64,000 nucleotides of DNA. Origin: Psychroserpens luteus (GTDB lineage Bacteria; Bacteroidota; Bacteroidia; Flavobacteriales; Flavobacteriaceae). Location: positions 580,315-644,314 of the forward strand of contig NZ_JADILU010000003.1 in assembly GCF_015319355.1 (NCBI RefSeq). The letters are read 5' to 3'. Below are positions 35,742-43,841 of the stretch, in pieces. The position numbers and the translations under genes are program-made. The stretch's first letter is position 1, and the number at the start of each line of letters is the position of its first letter. The notes under the pieces are model-generated. The model did not search any database, was not told the origin of the DNA, and was given only the letters and a program-made list of their open reading frames with translations.

Positions 35742-37121
35742 ATGGCAAACCTCAAAAAAGGTAGCAAGAAACTTCTCAATGCTTGGGCATTTTACGATTG
35801 GGCGAATTCAGTATATACCCTAACGATAGCTTCTTCTATATTTCCTATATTTTATTCTGCATTATTTATTTCAGAAATTAAAACTGTTGAAGCTTTTGGA
35901 ATGGTTTTTAAAAGCACAGCTTTAATTACTTATGTTACTGCATTTACTTTTTTGGTAGTTACTTTTACATCACCTATACTTTCTGGCATTGCAGATTATG
36001 TTGGTAATAAGAAGAGTTTTATGAAATTCTTTTGTTACGTTGGAGGAGCAGGATGTATTGGTTTATATTGGTTTAACTTAGAACATATTCATGTAAGTTT
36101 ATTGTTTTATTTCATGGGTTTGATTGGGTATTGGGGAAGTTTAGTGTTTTATAATTCGTATTTGCCAGATATCGCTTTTCCTGAGCAACAAGATCGCATT
36201 AGTGCTAAAGGATTTTCTCTTGGTTACTTCGGAAGCGTAATTTTATTACTCTTAAACTTAGCTATGGTTATGAAACCAGATTGGTTTGGTTTTGATATTA
36301 GTATTTCTGAAAACCTTAGAGAAACTGGTACTGAAGCTCAAATTTCCGAAGCATTAAAAACAGCAAGCGAGAATGCTTCAAAAGAAGCTATGAGAGTTGC
36401 TTTTATTACAGTTGGTTTGTGGTGGATTTTGTTTAGCCAATATTCATTTTATGTCTTACCAAAAGGTGTTTCTAATGGACATAAAGTAACTAAAGATGTA
36501 GTGTTTAATGGATTAAAGGAACTACGATTAGTTTGGCTTCAGTTAAAACAAAATTTACGTCTAAAACGATATCTAGTCGCTTTTTTCGTGTTTAGTATGG
36601 CAGTACAAACCATCATGCTTGTCGCTGTATATTTTGGTGAGGAAGAAATTTCATGGGGAAGTTCTGATTCTAAAACACAAGGACTTATAGTGAGTATACT
36701 TGTTATTCAATTAGTAGCTATTCTTGGTGCATTTTTAACCTCTCGTGCTTCTGCTATCTTCGGAAATATTAAAACGTTGATAGTCGTCAATTTTATTTGG
36801 ATGGGACTCTGTTTTTATGCCTATTTTATGGAAACACCTATGCAATTTTATATTGCAGCTGCTTTTGTTGGACTAGTAATGGGAGGCATACAATCGTTGG
36901 CACGTTCTACCTATTCTAAGTTTTTACCTGATACAGAAGATACCACGTCTTATTTTAGCTTTTTTGATGTCGCAGAGAAAATCGGTATCGTAATAGGTAT
37001 GGTTATCTTTGCAACAATTGATCAAATTACGGGTAGTATGCGTAATGCTATTCTATTTCTATTCGTTTTCTTCTTAATAGGTATTGTTTTACTATTTAGA
37101 GTTCCTAAGGAAGCTAATTAA
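35742..37121 (+). CDS. MFS transporter, UMF1/Atg22-like family
   Basis: 459 residues with about twelve hydrophobic segments. The start LLNAWAFYDWANSVYTLTIASSIFPIFY is the hallmark of the UMF1 (Atg22-like) branch of the major facilitator superfamily. A long loop around residues 185-215 carries acidic and Ala residues. Substrates of bacterial members are poorly defined; amino acid or sugar export has been proposed for relatives. Starts 12 bp after a terminator. Followed at once by a -7-like element for the next lipoprotein gene. Confidence 0.85.
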   Translation: MANLKKGSKKLLNAWAFYDWANSVYTLTIASSIFPIFYSALFISEIKTVEAFGMVFKSTALITYVTAFTFLVVTFTSPILSGIADYVGNKKSFMKFFCYVGGAGCIGLYWFNLEHIHVSLLFYFMGLIGYWGSLVFYNSYLPDIAFPEQQDRISAKGFSLGYFGSVILLLLNLAMVMKPDWFGFDISISENLRETGTEAQISEALKTASENASKEAMRVAFITVGLWWILFSQYSFYVLPKGVSNGHKVTKDVVFNGLKELRLVWLQLKQNLRLKRYLVAFFVFSMAVQTIMLVAVYFGEEEISWGSSDSKTQGLIVSILVIQLVAILGAFLTSRASAIFGNIKTLIVVNFIWMGLCFYAYFMETPMQFYIAAAFVGLVMGGIQSLARSTYSKFLPDTEDTTSYFSFFDVAEKIGIVIGMVIFATIDQITGSMRNAILFLFVFFLIGIVLLFRVPKEAN

Positions 37122-37126
37122 ATTTG

Positions 37127-37134
37127 TATATTTG
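37127..37134 (+). promoter_or_regulatory. -7 element of the 37162 lipoprotein gene
   Basis: TATATTTG exactly matches TAnnTTTG and lies 27 bp before the ATG. The -33 region falls in the transporter gene end and shows only a weak TTC. Confidence 0.5.
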
Positions 37135-37161
37135 TAGGATAAAACTCTAAAAAATATAATA

Positions 37162-38064
37162 ATGAAACAATTTAAATTACTTTTTGCTCTTTTAATAGTC
37201 ACTTCGATGACGTTTTTTCAATCATGTAGTGACTCCGATGATTCTAATAATGGTGAAGCTGCTGGTGCTTTTCAGGTAGATTTTGATGGACAAACTTATG
37301 TTGCCGATGTTGTTAGTGCTACAATTACAGATAATAATCTTAATATCACAGGTTTAAGAGGTGCAAATGGTGAAAACATCGTATTAACAATATTTGGAAC
37401 TTCAGTAGGAACATATCAACTAGGAGTTGTTAGTAATCAAACACAAGTTAATGGTGCAGCGTATATTGAACCTAACAATACTGGATCAGGTGTTTTTGTA
37501 GCTCAAACAGACGGTATTGAATCACAAGGAGAATTAATAATTACTGCAATTGATGAAGTGAATTTAACAATGACTGGTACTTTCAGTTTTACTGGATATA
37601 ATCCAAATACAGATGAAGTAAAAGAATTCACTAATGGTATTTTTAATCAAATTACTTATAGTGACGGATTAGTAAGCGTTGGTGATAATACGTTCTTTGC
37701 AAATGTTGATGGCACAGAATTTGTCGAAGATCTTGTAGCTGGTACTAGTTTAAATACTGGTGGAATGTCAACTATAGCTATTTCTGCAACAAAAAATAGT
37801 AATGAAACTATTGGTTTGTATTTTGATGCCGATGTTGCTCCAGGAACTTATGATTTTGGTGGATTTGGTGGTACACCACTTGCTCAATATAATTTAAGCT
37901 CTTCAGAGTTTACTATTGGAGATGGTACATTCACAATTTCATCACATGATATTGAAAATAAACGTATTATTGGCACTTTTGAATTCACAGCGAGTGATCC
38001 ATTTGGTGGTAGTTCTACTACTTATGAAATTACAGAAGGGAGTTTCGATGTGACATATTTCTAA
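37162..38064 (+). CDS. Lipoprotein with duplicated DUF6252-like beta domain
   Basis: 300 residues. Lipobox TFFQSC followed by an Asp/Ser-rich spacer. The rest is two related halves, each starting with an F...VDG or VDFDG Q/T element, then an isoleucine-rich strand, then a GTY motif (SVGTYQLG in the first and APGTYDFGG in the second) and closing with a FEFTA or FSFTG strand. This organisation resembles DUF6252 proteins, which are common as flavobacterial lipoproteins of unknown role. ATG start at 37162. Confidence 0.7.
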   Translation: MKQFKLLFALLIVTSMTFFQSCSDSDDSNNGEAAGAFQVDFDGQTYVADVVSATITDNNLNITGLRGANGENIVLTIFGTSVGTYQLGVVSNQTQVNGAAYIEPNNTGSGVFVAQTDGIESQGELIITAIDEVNLTMTGTFSFTGYNPNTDEVKEFTNGIFNQITYSDGLVSVGDNTFFANVDGTEFVEDLVAGTSLNTGGMSTIAISATKNSNETIGLYFDADVAPGTYDFGGFGGTPLAQYNLSSSEFTIGDGTFTISSHDIENKRIIGTFEFTASDPFGGSSTTYEITEGSFDVTYF

Positions 38065-38090
38065 ATAAAAAGCTAAATCTTAAAAGTATT

Positions 38091-38134
38091 TTAAAGCCAC
38101 TATTTAAATTTAAATAGTGGCTTTAATTTTTTTG
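38091..38134 (+). terminator. Terminator after the 37162 gene
   Basis: 38091-38106 pairs with 38111-38126 (16 bp) around AATT, followed by a T run. The core GCCACTA/TAGTGGC is the same as in the terminator at 39141-39170. Confidence 0.88.
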
Positions 38135-38192
38135 CTTATTCAGAAATAACGAATTAATTAGTATGTTTGTACAAACCCAATTTGAAATTATT

Positions 38193-39119
38193 ATGAAAAA
38201 GTTATTTGCACTTTTATTATGTACAGCAGTTTTAACGTTTGTGTCTTGTGAAAATGAACCTTTAGAGGGAGATTTTGTAACAGGCGGAACAACTTGTGAA
38301 ACTGCAGTTGCTAACACAGCACAAGCTGCCTTGAATTTTATAGGCGTCAATGATGATAATTATATGCAATTATGTATTGCATATCGTAGTGCTTTGCAAA
38401 CTCAAATTCAAGCATGTGGTGATACAGATGGTAGTTTGCAAGCTGCAGTAAATGCTTTAGGTGATTGTAGTGAAGTTGTAGAAAGTAATTGTGAAGATGC
38501 AACATCAGCTGTAGCTTCGGCTCAAGTCGCTTTTGAAAGTGCTACTGATGATAATTACTCAAGTTCATGTAATGTTTATAGAGCAACTTTAGAAAATCAA
38601 ATCGTGCAATGTGGAGATGAAGATGGTAGCATACAAGCTGCAATAGACGCTTTAGGAGATTGTACAATTGATATTCAAGAACCAACTGAAGTTGAAGGAA
38701 CTTGGTTGTTAACTGCTTGGATTGGAACAGAGGCAATTGATTTAAATGGAGATGGAACAGAAAGTATTAATTTCTTAGATGAAATGGACTGTTATGAGAA
38801 TGAAACTATTGTTTTTAATGCAGATGGAACTGGAGTTACTATGAGTACGTCTTATGCTTCCTTTAATTTTGAAATTGAAGTTGGTACCACGAATGAATAT
38901 ACGTATACGATTACATGTGATCTAGAAGATGAAAACTTAAATTTCACATGGTCTCAAAATGGGAATATTGTGTCAACAAGTGACGGTACTGATACGACAG
39001 ATTTAACCCTAAATGGAAATCAATTATCAATATTTGTTCCTGAAGGGTTTGTTGCATTTAGCTCAGATTTTACAGCAACTACAACTCAAGATTTAACGTT
39101 CGTTTACACAAAGCAATAA
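38193..39119 (+). CDS. Lipoprotein with two Cys-rich repeats and a lipocalin-like domain
   Basis: 308 residues from the ATG at 38193. An ATG 30 bp upstream is also in frame, but it lies within a TATGTTTG box (38162-38169) that matches the -7 promoter element, so the later start is preferred; it gives a proper lipobox with C19. Two 58-residue repeats follow (35-92 and 100-157), each with four cysteines at equal positions (35/61/75/92 and 100/126/140/157) and a shared DDNY and ALGDC ending, so two disulfides per repeat are likely. Residues about 170-308 look like a lipocalin-type beta-barrel (GTWLLTAW). Function unknown. Confidence 0.7.
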   Translation: MKKLFALLLCTAVLTFVSCENEPLEGDFVTGGTTCETAVANTAQAALNFIGVNDDNYMQLCIAYRSALQTQIQACGDTDGSLQAAVNALGDCSEVVESNCEDATSAVASAQVAFESATDDNYSSSCNVYRATLENQIVQCGDEDGSIQAAIDALGDCTIDIQEPTEVEGTWLLTAWIGTEAIDLNGDGTESINFLDEMDCYENETIVFNADGTGVTMSTSYASFNFEIEVGTTNEYTYTITCDLEDENLNFTWSQNGNIVSTSDGTDTTDLTLNGNQLSIFVPEGFVAFSSDFTATTTQDLTFVYTKQ

Positions 39120-39140
39120 ATTTTTTTCTTCGGAAAAAAT

Positions 39141-39170
39141 AAAGCCACTAACTGTTTTGTTAGTGGCTTT
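39141..39170. terminator. Bidirectional terminator between convergent lipoprotein genes
   Basis: 39141-39152 pairs with 39159-39170 (12 bp, 6-nt loop) with A and T runs on the two sides. It serves the 38193 gene and the minus-strand zincin gene. Confidence 0.85.
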
Positions 39171-39175
39171 TATTT

Positions 39176-40474
39176 TTAGTTATCTGTTGTTTGAAATTCA
39201 ATTAAATAAGGTTTCAAACGAATGCCATTTTCTAATCTAAAATTAGACACAATCATTTGATATTGCTTATTTGGTTCTAACATCATATTAAAAGTGTAAG
39301 ATTGATTTTTATTAGTCCACACTCTACTATTATTATCAACATTTGGATATTTTGTTTTGCCTAAAGGTCCAAAATCCAATGCACTATGAATTCCGTTTAA
39401 TACTTCAGAAAAATTAATAGTCATTATATTAATAGTTGGAGATACAGTTGTGCTTCCATTTTTGAATTCAGATATACTAATAACTTTAGGTCTTTTGAGC
39501 TCATAATCATTTTTGATATCTGCTAATGATTTTGGTAAAAACCTTGAAGCATCAACAATGCGAGCAATTTCTTTTTCGTTATAAAAGTCTAACTCGATTA
39601 AATCTTTAATTGCTTTTATTTTATCATTACATAAATTGTAATAGCGTTCACTAATCTCATAACCTATATAATATCCTAAATCTCTTTCTTTTAGTTCGTT
39701 TCGGTTTTCTCCCCAAAGCCAATTGTAATTATTCTCTGGAGCATACAAATCTTCAATAAATTTATTTACGACAGCTTCATTGTTTTCTTTTCCATAAGCA
39801 AGTGCAGGAGTATTTGATTTTTGTTCTGTAACTTTACATGAAATAAATTCTGCAATCCCTTCATAAAGGCACATCGATAATAGATTTTCAACTATTTCTG
39901 TTTGTTGTGTATGGACGTATTCATGTGTGCATAATAAAGGTAGATTTTCTAGAGGTTTAAAATCTTTATAATAAGGTTGTCTCCATTCTGGTAGCTCGCT
40001 AACATTTGTACTATCATTTCCTAAAGTGAGTTCGCTACCTATTAAGACATTATTCCATTTTGCAGTTCCTCCAGTTCTAAATACACCAACAGTGAAATAA
40101 ATAGTAGAAGGTTTTAAATCTGGATACGCAGTTTTTAATTTTTGAATATTCTCACGAATAGCATTTTTGTTTGCATCAATTTTGGACATGTTAGGACGAA
40201 TGGATTTCCAAAATTTCGGATAAGAGTTTATGGCTTCAATATATTCAGCTCTTGAATACCCACGAGCATCTATAATGTCTTTAAGACCTTGACTTGCATT
40301 TTTAATATAGATGTCTTGTAGGAGCTTATATTGTAATATGGTATCATTAGTTTGTTTTATTTTGTCATAAGCATTCCAAAAATTATCAATATCAGTAGTA
40401 ACAATTTTTTGAATAGGCTCGTTTTTACAACCAAAAATTAATAAAACAATTAGCAAGAATATTAGATGTCTCAT
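39176..40474 (-). CDS. Putative zincin-type lipoprotein (DUF2268-like)
   Basis: 432 residues from the ATG at 40474; a GTG start at 40510 would add twelve residues before the signal sequence and is not favoured. Lipobox LLIFGC. The middle part contains HEYVHTQQ, an HExxH zinc motif, followed by EGIAEFIS, which provides the downstream Glu ligand of gluzincin type; this is the DUF2268 arrangement. The last 110 residues form a beta domain. Probably a surface or periplasmic metalloprotease of unknown substrate. It may be the last gene of the ECF sigma operon (83-bp gap to the DUF2807 gene). Confidence 0.75.
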   Translation of the reverse strand: MRHLIFLLIVLLIFGCKNEPIQKIVTTDIDNFWNAYDKIKQTNDTILQYKLLQDIYIKNASQGLKDIIDARGYSRAEYIEAINSYPKFWKSIRPNMSKIDANKNAIRENIQKLKTAYPDLKPSTIYFTVGVFRTGGTAKWNNVLIGSELTLGNDSTNVSELPEWRQPYYKDFKPLENLPLLCTHEYVHTQQTEIVENLLSMCLYEGIAEFISCKVTEQKSNTPALAYGKENNEAVVNKFIEDLYAPENNYNWLWGENRNELKERDLGYYIGYEISERYYNLCNDKIKAIKDLIELDFYNEKEIARIVDASRFLPKSLADIKNDYELKRPKVISISEFKNGSTTVSPTINIMTINFSEVLNGIHSALDFGPLGKTKYPNVDNNSRVWTNKNQSYTFNMMLEPNKQYQMIVSNFRLENGIRLKPYLIEFQTTDN

Positions 40475-40557
40475 AATTTGATTAATGGTTAGTTTATATA
40501 AAATAGTCACAACTTGAATAATAAATTGTGACTAAAGAGTTTAATTGATTGATGATT

Positions 40558-41280
40558 TTAGTTTTCTATACTTCCAGAACCCGTAACTTTAGAATCCTCC
40601 TTAGTAGGATTTCCTCTATATTCAATGTCACCAGAACCAGTTACTCTAGCTTTTAAATTTCCGTTGCAAACAACTTCTGCATCTCCAGACCCAGTAACAG
40701 ATACATCTGTGTTTACTGTTTTAAGGTTAAATCCATGAAAATCTCCAGAACCTGTAACTTTAGCACTTAAATTGTTTGTGGTTCCTTTTAGAGTTAAATC
40801 TCCAGATCCAGCAACACTACCTGATGCGTTTTGAGATTGAATATTTAAAATAACATCTCCAGAACCAGATAATGTTGCCTTAAAGTTATTTGAATTTATT
40901 TGATCTTCATTCCATAAATCACCAGATCCAGAAAGTGATACAGCATCTATATCTTTAAATGGGATTGTGATTTTTATGGTTTTATTATTACTTGGATTTA
41001 AATTTTTTCCTTTTTGAGTTTTGATAACTAATTTCCCGTTTTTAACTTCAGTAATAATATATTCAAGTAGATTAGATTCTCCTTCTAAAGTAATCTTACC
41101 TTCTGTACCTGCAACTAAGATATAATCGAAACTGCCTGCACAATGTACAGCATCATAATCTGATGTTGTTCTTGTTACTGTTGTAATGTTTCCGTTGCCT
41201 TTAATTTTTTTTCCGCCCCATTGAGCATGAGAGAATGTAAAGCTTAATAATACTGCAATTAATACAATTGATTTTTTCAT
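40558..41280 (-). CDS. DUF2807 (GIN domain) exported protein
   Basis: 240 residues with a signal peptide ending at SHAQ. The body is a right-handed beta-helix of the putative autotransporter-adhesin head GIN type: the phrase SGSGD or TGSGD recurs about seven times (for example SLSGSGDLW, TLSGSGDVI, SVAGSGDLT, KVTGSGDFH). Each turn places this motif at the same corner. No catalytic residues are known. It lies 26 bp after the DUF4097-like gene in an operon started by an ECF sigma factor. Probably envelope-associated. Confidence 0.85.
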   Translation of the reverse strand: MKKSIVLIAVLLSFTFSHAQWGGKKIKGNGNITTVTRTTSDYDAVHCAGSFDYILVAGTEGKITLEGESNLLEYIITEVKNGKLVIKTQKGKNLNPSNNKTIKITIPFKDIDAVSLSGSGDLWNEDQINSNNFKATLSGSGDVILNIQSQNASGSVAGSGDLTLKGTTNNLSAKVTGSGDFHGFNLKTVNTDVSVTGSGDAEVVCNGNLKARVTGSGDIEYRGNPTKEDSKVTGSGSIEN

Positions 41281-41306
41281 GATGTTATGTTTTTAATGAC
41301 TTGTTT

Positions 41307-42401
41307 TTAGTTTCTTTTAAATGTGACACTTCCGTATTCAGATTTTATATTGATTAGGTTTGGACTGTTTGAATCTCCATAATAGCCTTGATAATATTTA
41401 TCTGTGGATTCAATTCGTTTTTTAGTAAACTCAAAATCATCTGCATCACGTAACGATGCGTATTCTAAATCTATATCAAATCTAAATGTATATGCAGGAT
41501 CATAACCAATGGTTATCCCATTGTAATCTGATTCAATTTCAATATTGCCAGCACCTGCAGCCATTTTTTCAATTTTTATTGAGCCATAATCTGCTTTGAT
41601 ATTAACGTTTTTATAAATGGTTCCTAATCTAACAGTTAAGTAATCGCCATTACCAGATACATTATTTGCATTGTTGATTTTTATAGAACCATAGTCACAA
41701 TTGTAGGTAATGTTTTCTGCTATTTCAATTTCAGACTTCGTGTAATCTGCATTGATAGATAGCTTCTTTGCTTTTCCTACAGTATAACCACTATAATCTG
41801 CATCAATATTTCCACCTGCTATATATTCAAAATAGGAATTATTTGTATAGTCAAATGAGATAGAATTATTATCTGCCATTAACTCTTTAGTTGTAATTTT
41901 TCCGTAGTCACAATTAATCATTGCACGACCTTCTAGTTTGTCTAGATCAATGTTTCCGTAGTCATTATTTAAATCCACATTATTAGTAATAGGCATTTTA
42001 ATAATGTAATTGATTTCCATGTTTACATTATTGTCTTTTCCCCAATTCCACCAAGAATTAGACTTGCTTTTACTAAACAATGTTTTTGCAGAAACCATTG
42101 AATTAGAAGCAGAAAACTCTACATCAATATCATTAAGTTTTTTGTTTACTTTTTCTAAATCATTACCATTGGTTTTAATCCTCACTTCAAAAGTGATTGT
42201 AGAACCATCATAGGTTGAAATATTAATGTTGCCATAGCTATTATTGACTTTTAAAGTCGCATTAGAGCTAACATGAAACTCTTTTTTTATCGTTTTTTCT
42301 TTGGTGTGCTTTCCATTTGATTTTCCGTTTGAATTGGCAAATACAAGGGTAGGTACTAAGATAAATATGAATAATATTTTATATAGTATTGTTGTTTTCA
42401 T
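41307..42401 (-). CDS. DUF4097-like exported beta-helix protein
   Basis: 364 residues with a signal peptide ending near VFAN. Long parallel beta-helix, with DYG or DYxG recurring about every 20 residues (NNDYGNID, NCDYGKIT, DADYSGYT, NCDYGSIK, KADYGSIK, ESDYNGIT, KSEYGSVT). The family (DUF4097 and relatives) is found next to ECF sigma/anti-sigma genes and the DUF2807 protein in many Bacteroidota. The first 23 bp of the gene overlap the end of the anti-sigma gene, so the two are coupled. Function unknown; envelope sensing or stress is the usual guess. Confidence 0.8.
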   Translation of the reverse strand: MKTTILYKILFIFILVPTLVFANSNGKSNGKHTKEKTIKKEFHVSSNATLKVNNSYGNINISTYDGSTITFEVRIKTNGNDLEKVNKKLNDIDVEFSASNSMVSAKTLFSKSKSNSWWNWGKDNNVNMEINYIIKMPITNNVDLNNDYGNIDLDKLEGRAMINCDYGKITTKELMADNNSISFDYTNNSYFEYIAGGNIDADYSGYTVGKAKKLSINADYTKSEIEIAENITYNCDYGSIKINNANNVSGNGDYLTVRLGTIYKNVNIKADYGSIKIEKMAAGAGNIEIESDYNGITIGYDPAYTFRFDIDLEYASLRDADDFEFTKKRIESTDKYYQGYYGDSNSPNLINIKSEYGSVTFKRN

Positions 42402-42951
42402 TTTGGTTTAGTTTAAAATTTTTGACTTCTTCAATGTGTTCTAATACGGTTTGTAATACGTCTATACGGTTTTGAAAATTGGTAATCATTGCGTAAATAA
42501 CTCGCTTATCATTGCCACTTTCATTTAAATCTATTTTAAGAGATTGATATTCTTTTTCTAAAATTTTAAGCTCTTTCATGGCATCATTAACCATCTCTTC
42601 TGTTTCTGGAGAACGTTTAGCTTCTAGAGATGCAATTTCTTGAGCAATAGCAGTAGTAAAAAAAGATTGGGTTTGAGACAACTCTGGAGATACACTCGCC
42701 AAATCGTTAAGTCCATTACCTTGTTGCTGTTGCATTACAGTAAAAACACTAAAGCAAAGTACAATAGATGCTGCGACTGCTAAAAATGGTTTCCAGTAGT
42801 TGGATTTTTTAGGAGTGCTATCTACAACAGTATTGTTTTGTTGTTTTAGCTTTTCTAAAAACCTATTCTCATGACCATGATTTGGCATGTCAACATCAAA
42901 GTTCCCCTCGAAATCGTTGAATAGTTTTTTTATGTTATCTTTTTCTTTCAT
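42379..42951 (-). CDS. Putative anti-sigma factor, single-pass membrane protein
   Basis: 190 residues. The N-terminal part (1-50) is cytosolic and acidic, with NRFLEKLKQQ; one membrane helix lies at about 52-70 (FLAVAASIVLCFSVFTVM). The periplasmic part is a long helical region (about 90-180) with ELKILEKEYQSLKIDL. The topology and position next to the ECF sigma gene are those of an anti-sigma factor; the N-terminal piece does not show a classical zinc anti-sigma motif. It overlaps the next gene by 23 bp. Confidence 0.75.
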   Translation of the reverse strand: MKEKDNIKKLFNDFEGNFDVDMPNHGHENRFLEKLKQQNNTVVDSTPKKSNYWKPFLAVAASIVLCFSVFTVMQQQQGNGLNDLASVSPELSQTQSFFTTAIAQEIASLEAKRSPETEEMVNDAMKELKILEKEYQSLKIDLNESGNDKRVIYAMITNFQNRIDVLQTVLEHIEEVKNFKLNQNENNNTI

Positions 42952-43038
42952 TGTTTAGATCTTGATTTTTTAAGGACACATGCTGTTCGCTATTAATCAT
43001 TCCCTAGGGTATAAAGTTTTGAACATGCTCGTTTCATA

Positions 43039-43599
43039 TTAATATTGAACCAATGGCTCTAATTTTTTTCGTAAACTATCTTTTGCTCTAGAGATCATAG
43101 TTCTGCAATTTGCTGCCGAAATATCCATAATCTCACAAATTTCATCATAATCAAAACCTTCAATTAAATGAAGCGTTAAGCACGTTTGATAATTGTCTTT
43201 AAGCTTTTTCATGGTCTCCAGAATCTGATTAGCTTTAAGGTTTTTAAATTCATAATCTTCAGGTATTCCAGAGGTGTCTTCCACTTTATAAAGAACATCA
43301 TCAAGTGCAACTTCCTGGTATTTACTATTTTTTTTATAATGATAAATACTGTTGTTAATTACGATTCGTTTTAACCATGATCCAAAAGTTTTAATCTCTT
43401 TAAGACTATCCAACTTTGTGAATGCTGTTAAAAATGAATCCTGCATGATGTCCTCAGCCTCAAAACTGTCTTTAACAATTCTAAAGGATGTGTTATACAT
43501 CGCCTTGTAATATCTATTATAAACCTCCATTTGTGCGTGTTGGTTTCCAGATTTACAAAGCAGTAATAACTGTTCGGTATTTTGATTGGTTAGTGTCAA
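43039..43599 (-). CDS. ECF-type RNA polymerase sigma factor
   Basis: 186 residues. Region 2 spans about 20-90 (MYNTSFRIVKDSFEAEDIMQDSFLTAFTKL, SWLKRIVINNSI) and region 4 about 125-180 (LKDNYQTCLTLHLIEGFDYDEICEIM, with the helix-turn-helix DISAANCRTMISRAKDSLRKKL). No region 3 or 1.1, as expected for ECF. There is no ATG before region 2; the start is TTG at 43599 (another TTG at 43605). It heads an operon with an anti-sigma factor and two beta-helix envelope proteins, so it probably controls its own operon in response to an envelope signal. Confidence 0.88.
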   Translation of the reverse strand: MTLTNQNTEQLLLLCKSGNQHAQMEVYNRYYKAMYNTSFRIVKDSFEAEDIMQDSFLTAFTKLDSLKEIKTFGSWLKRIVINNSIYHYKKNSKYQEVALDDVLYKVEDTSGIPEDYEFKNLKANQILETMKKLKDNYQTCLTLHLIEGFDYDEICEIMDISAANCRTMISRAKDSLRKKLEPLVQY

Positions 43600-43802
43600 A
43601 AAACAATTGCTTTTATATAGAGAGTCGACGTGTTTTGAATTGTTACACTTTTACTAAAAATAAATTTTATTTCTTCGGAAATATTAATATTCATACAATG
43701 GCATAACTATTGGAATTAGATAAAGGTATATAATTACGTTCACTTGTTAAGTATTTGATTATCAGTGAAAATTGTGATTATTAAAATTAATATAAATCTA
43801 GA

Positions 43803-43826
43803 ATTCTGTTGTTTTAATGACAGAAT
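43803..43826. promoter_or_regulatory. Inverted repeat in the lon leader
   Basis: ATTCTGT and ACAGAAT, 7 bp perfect, 10-bp spacer, ending 15 bp before the lon ATG. It could be an operator or a leader hairpin; no known heat-shock element (CIRCE) is present. Confidence 0.35.
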
Positions 43827-43841
43827 GACCAAAAAAATAAT

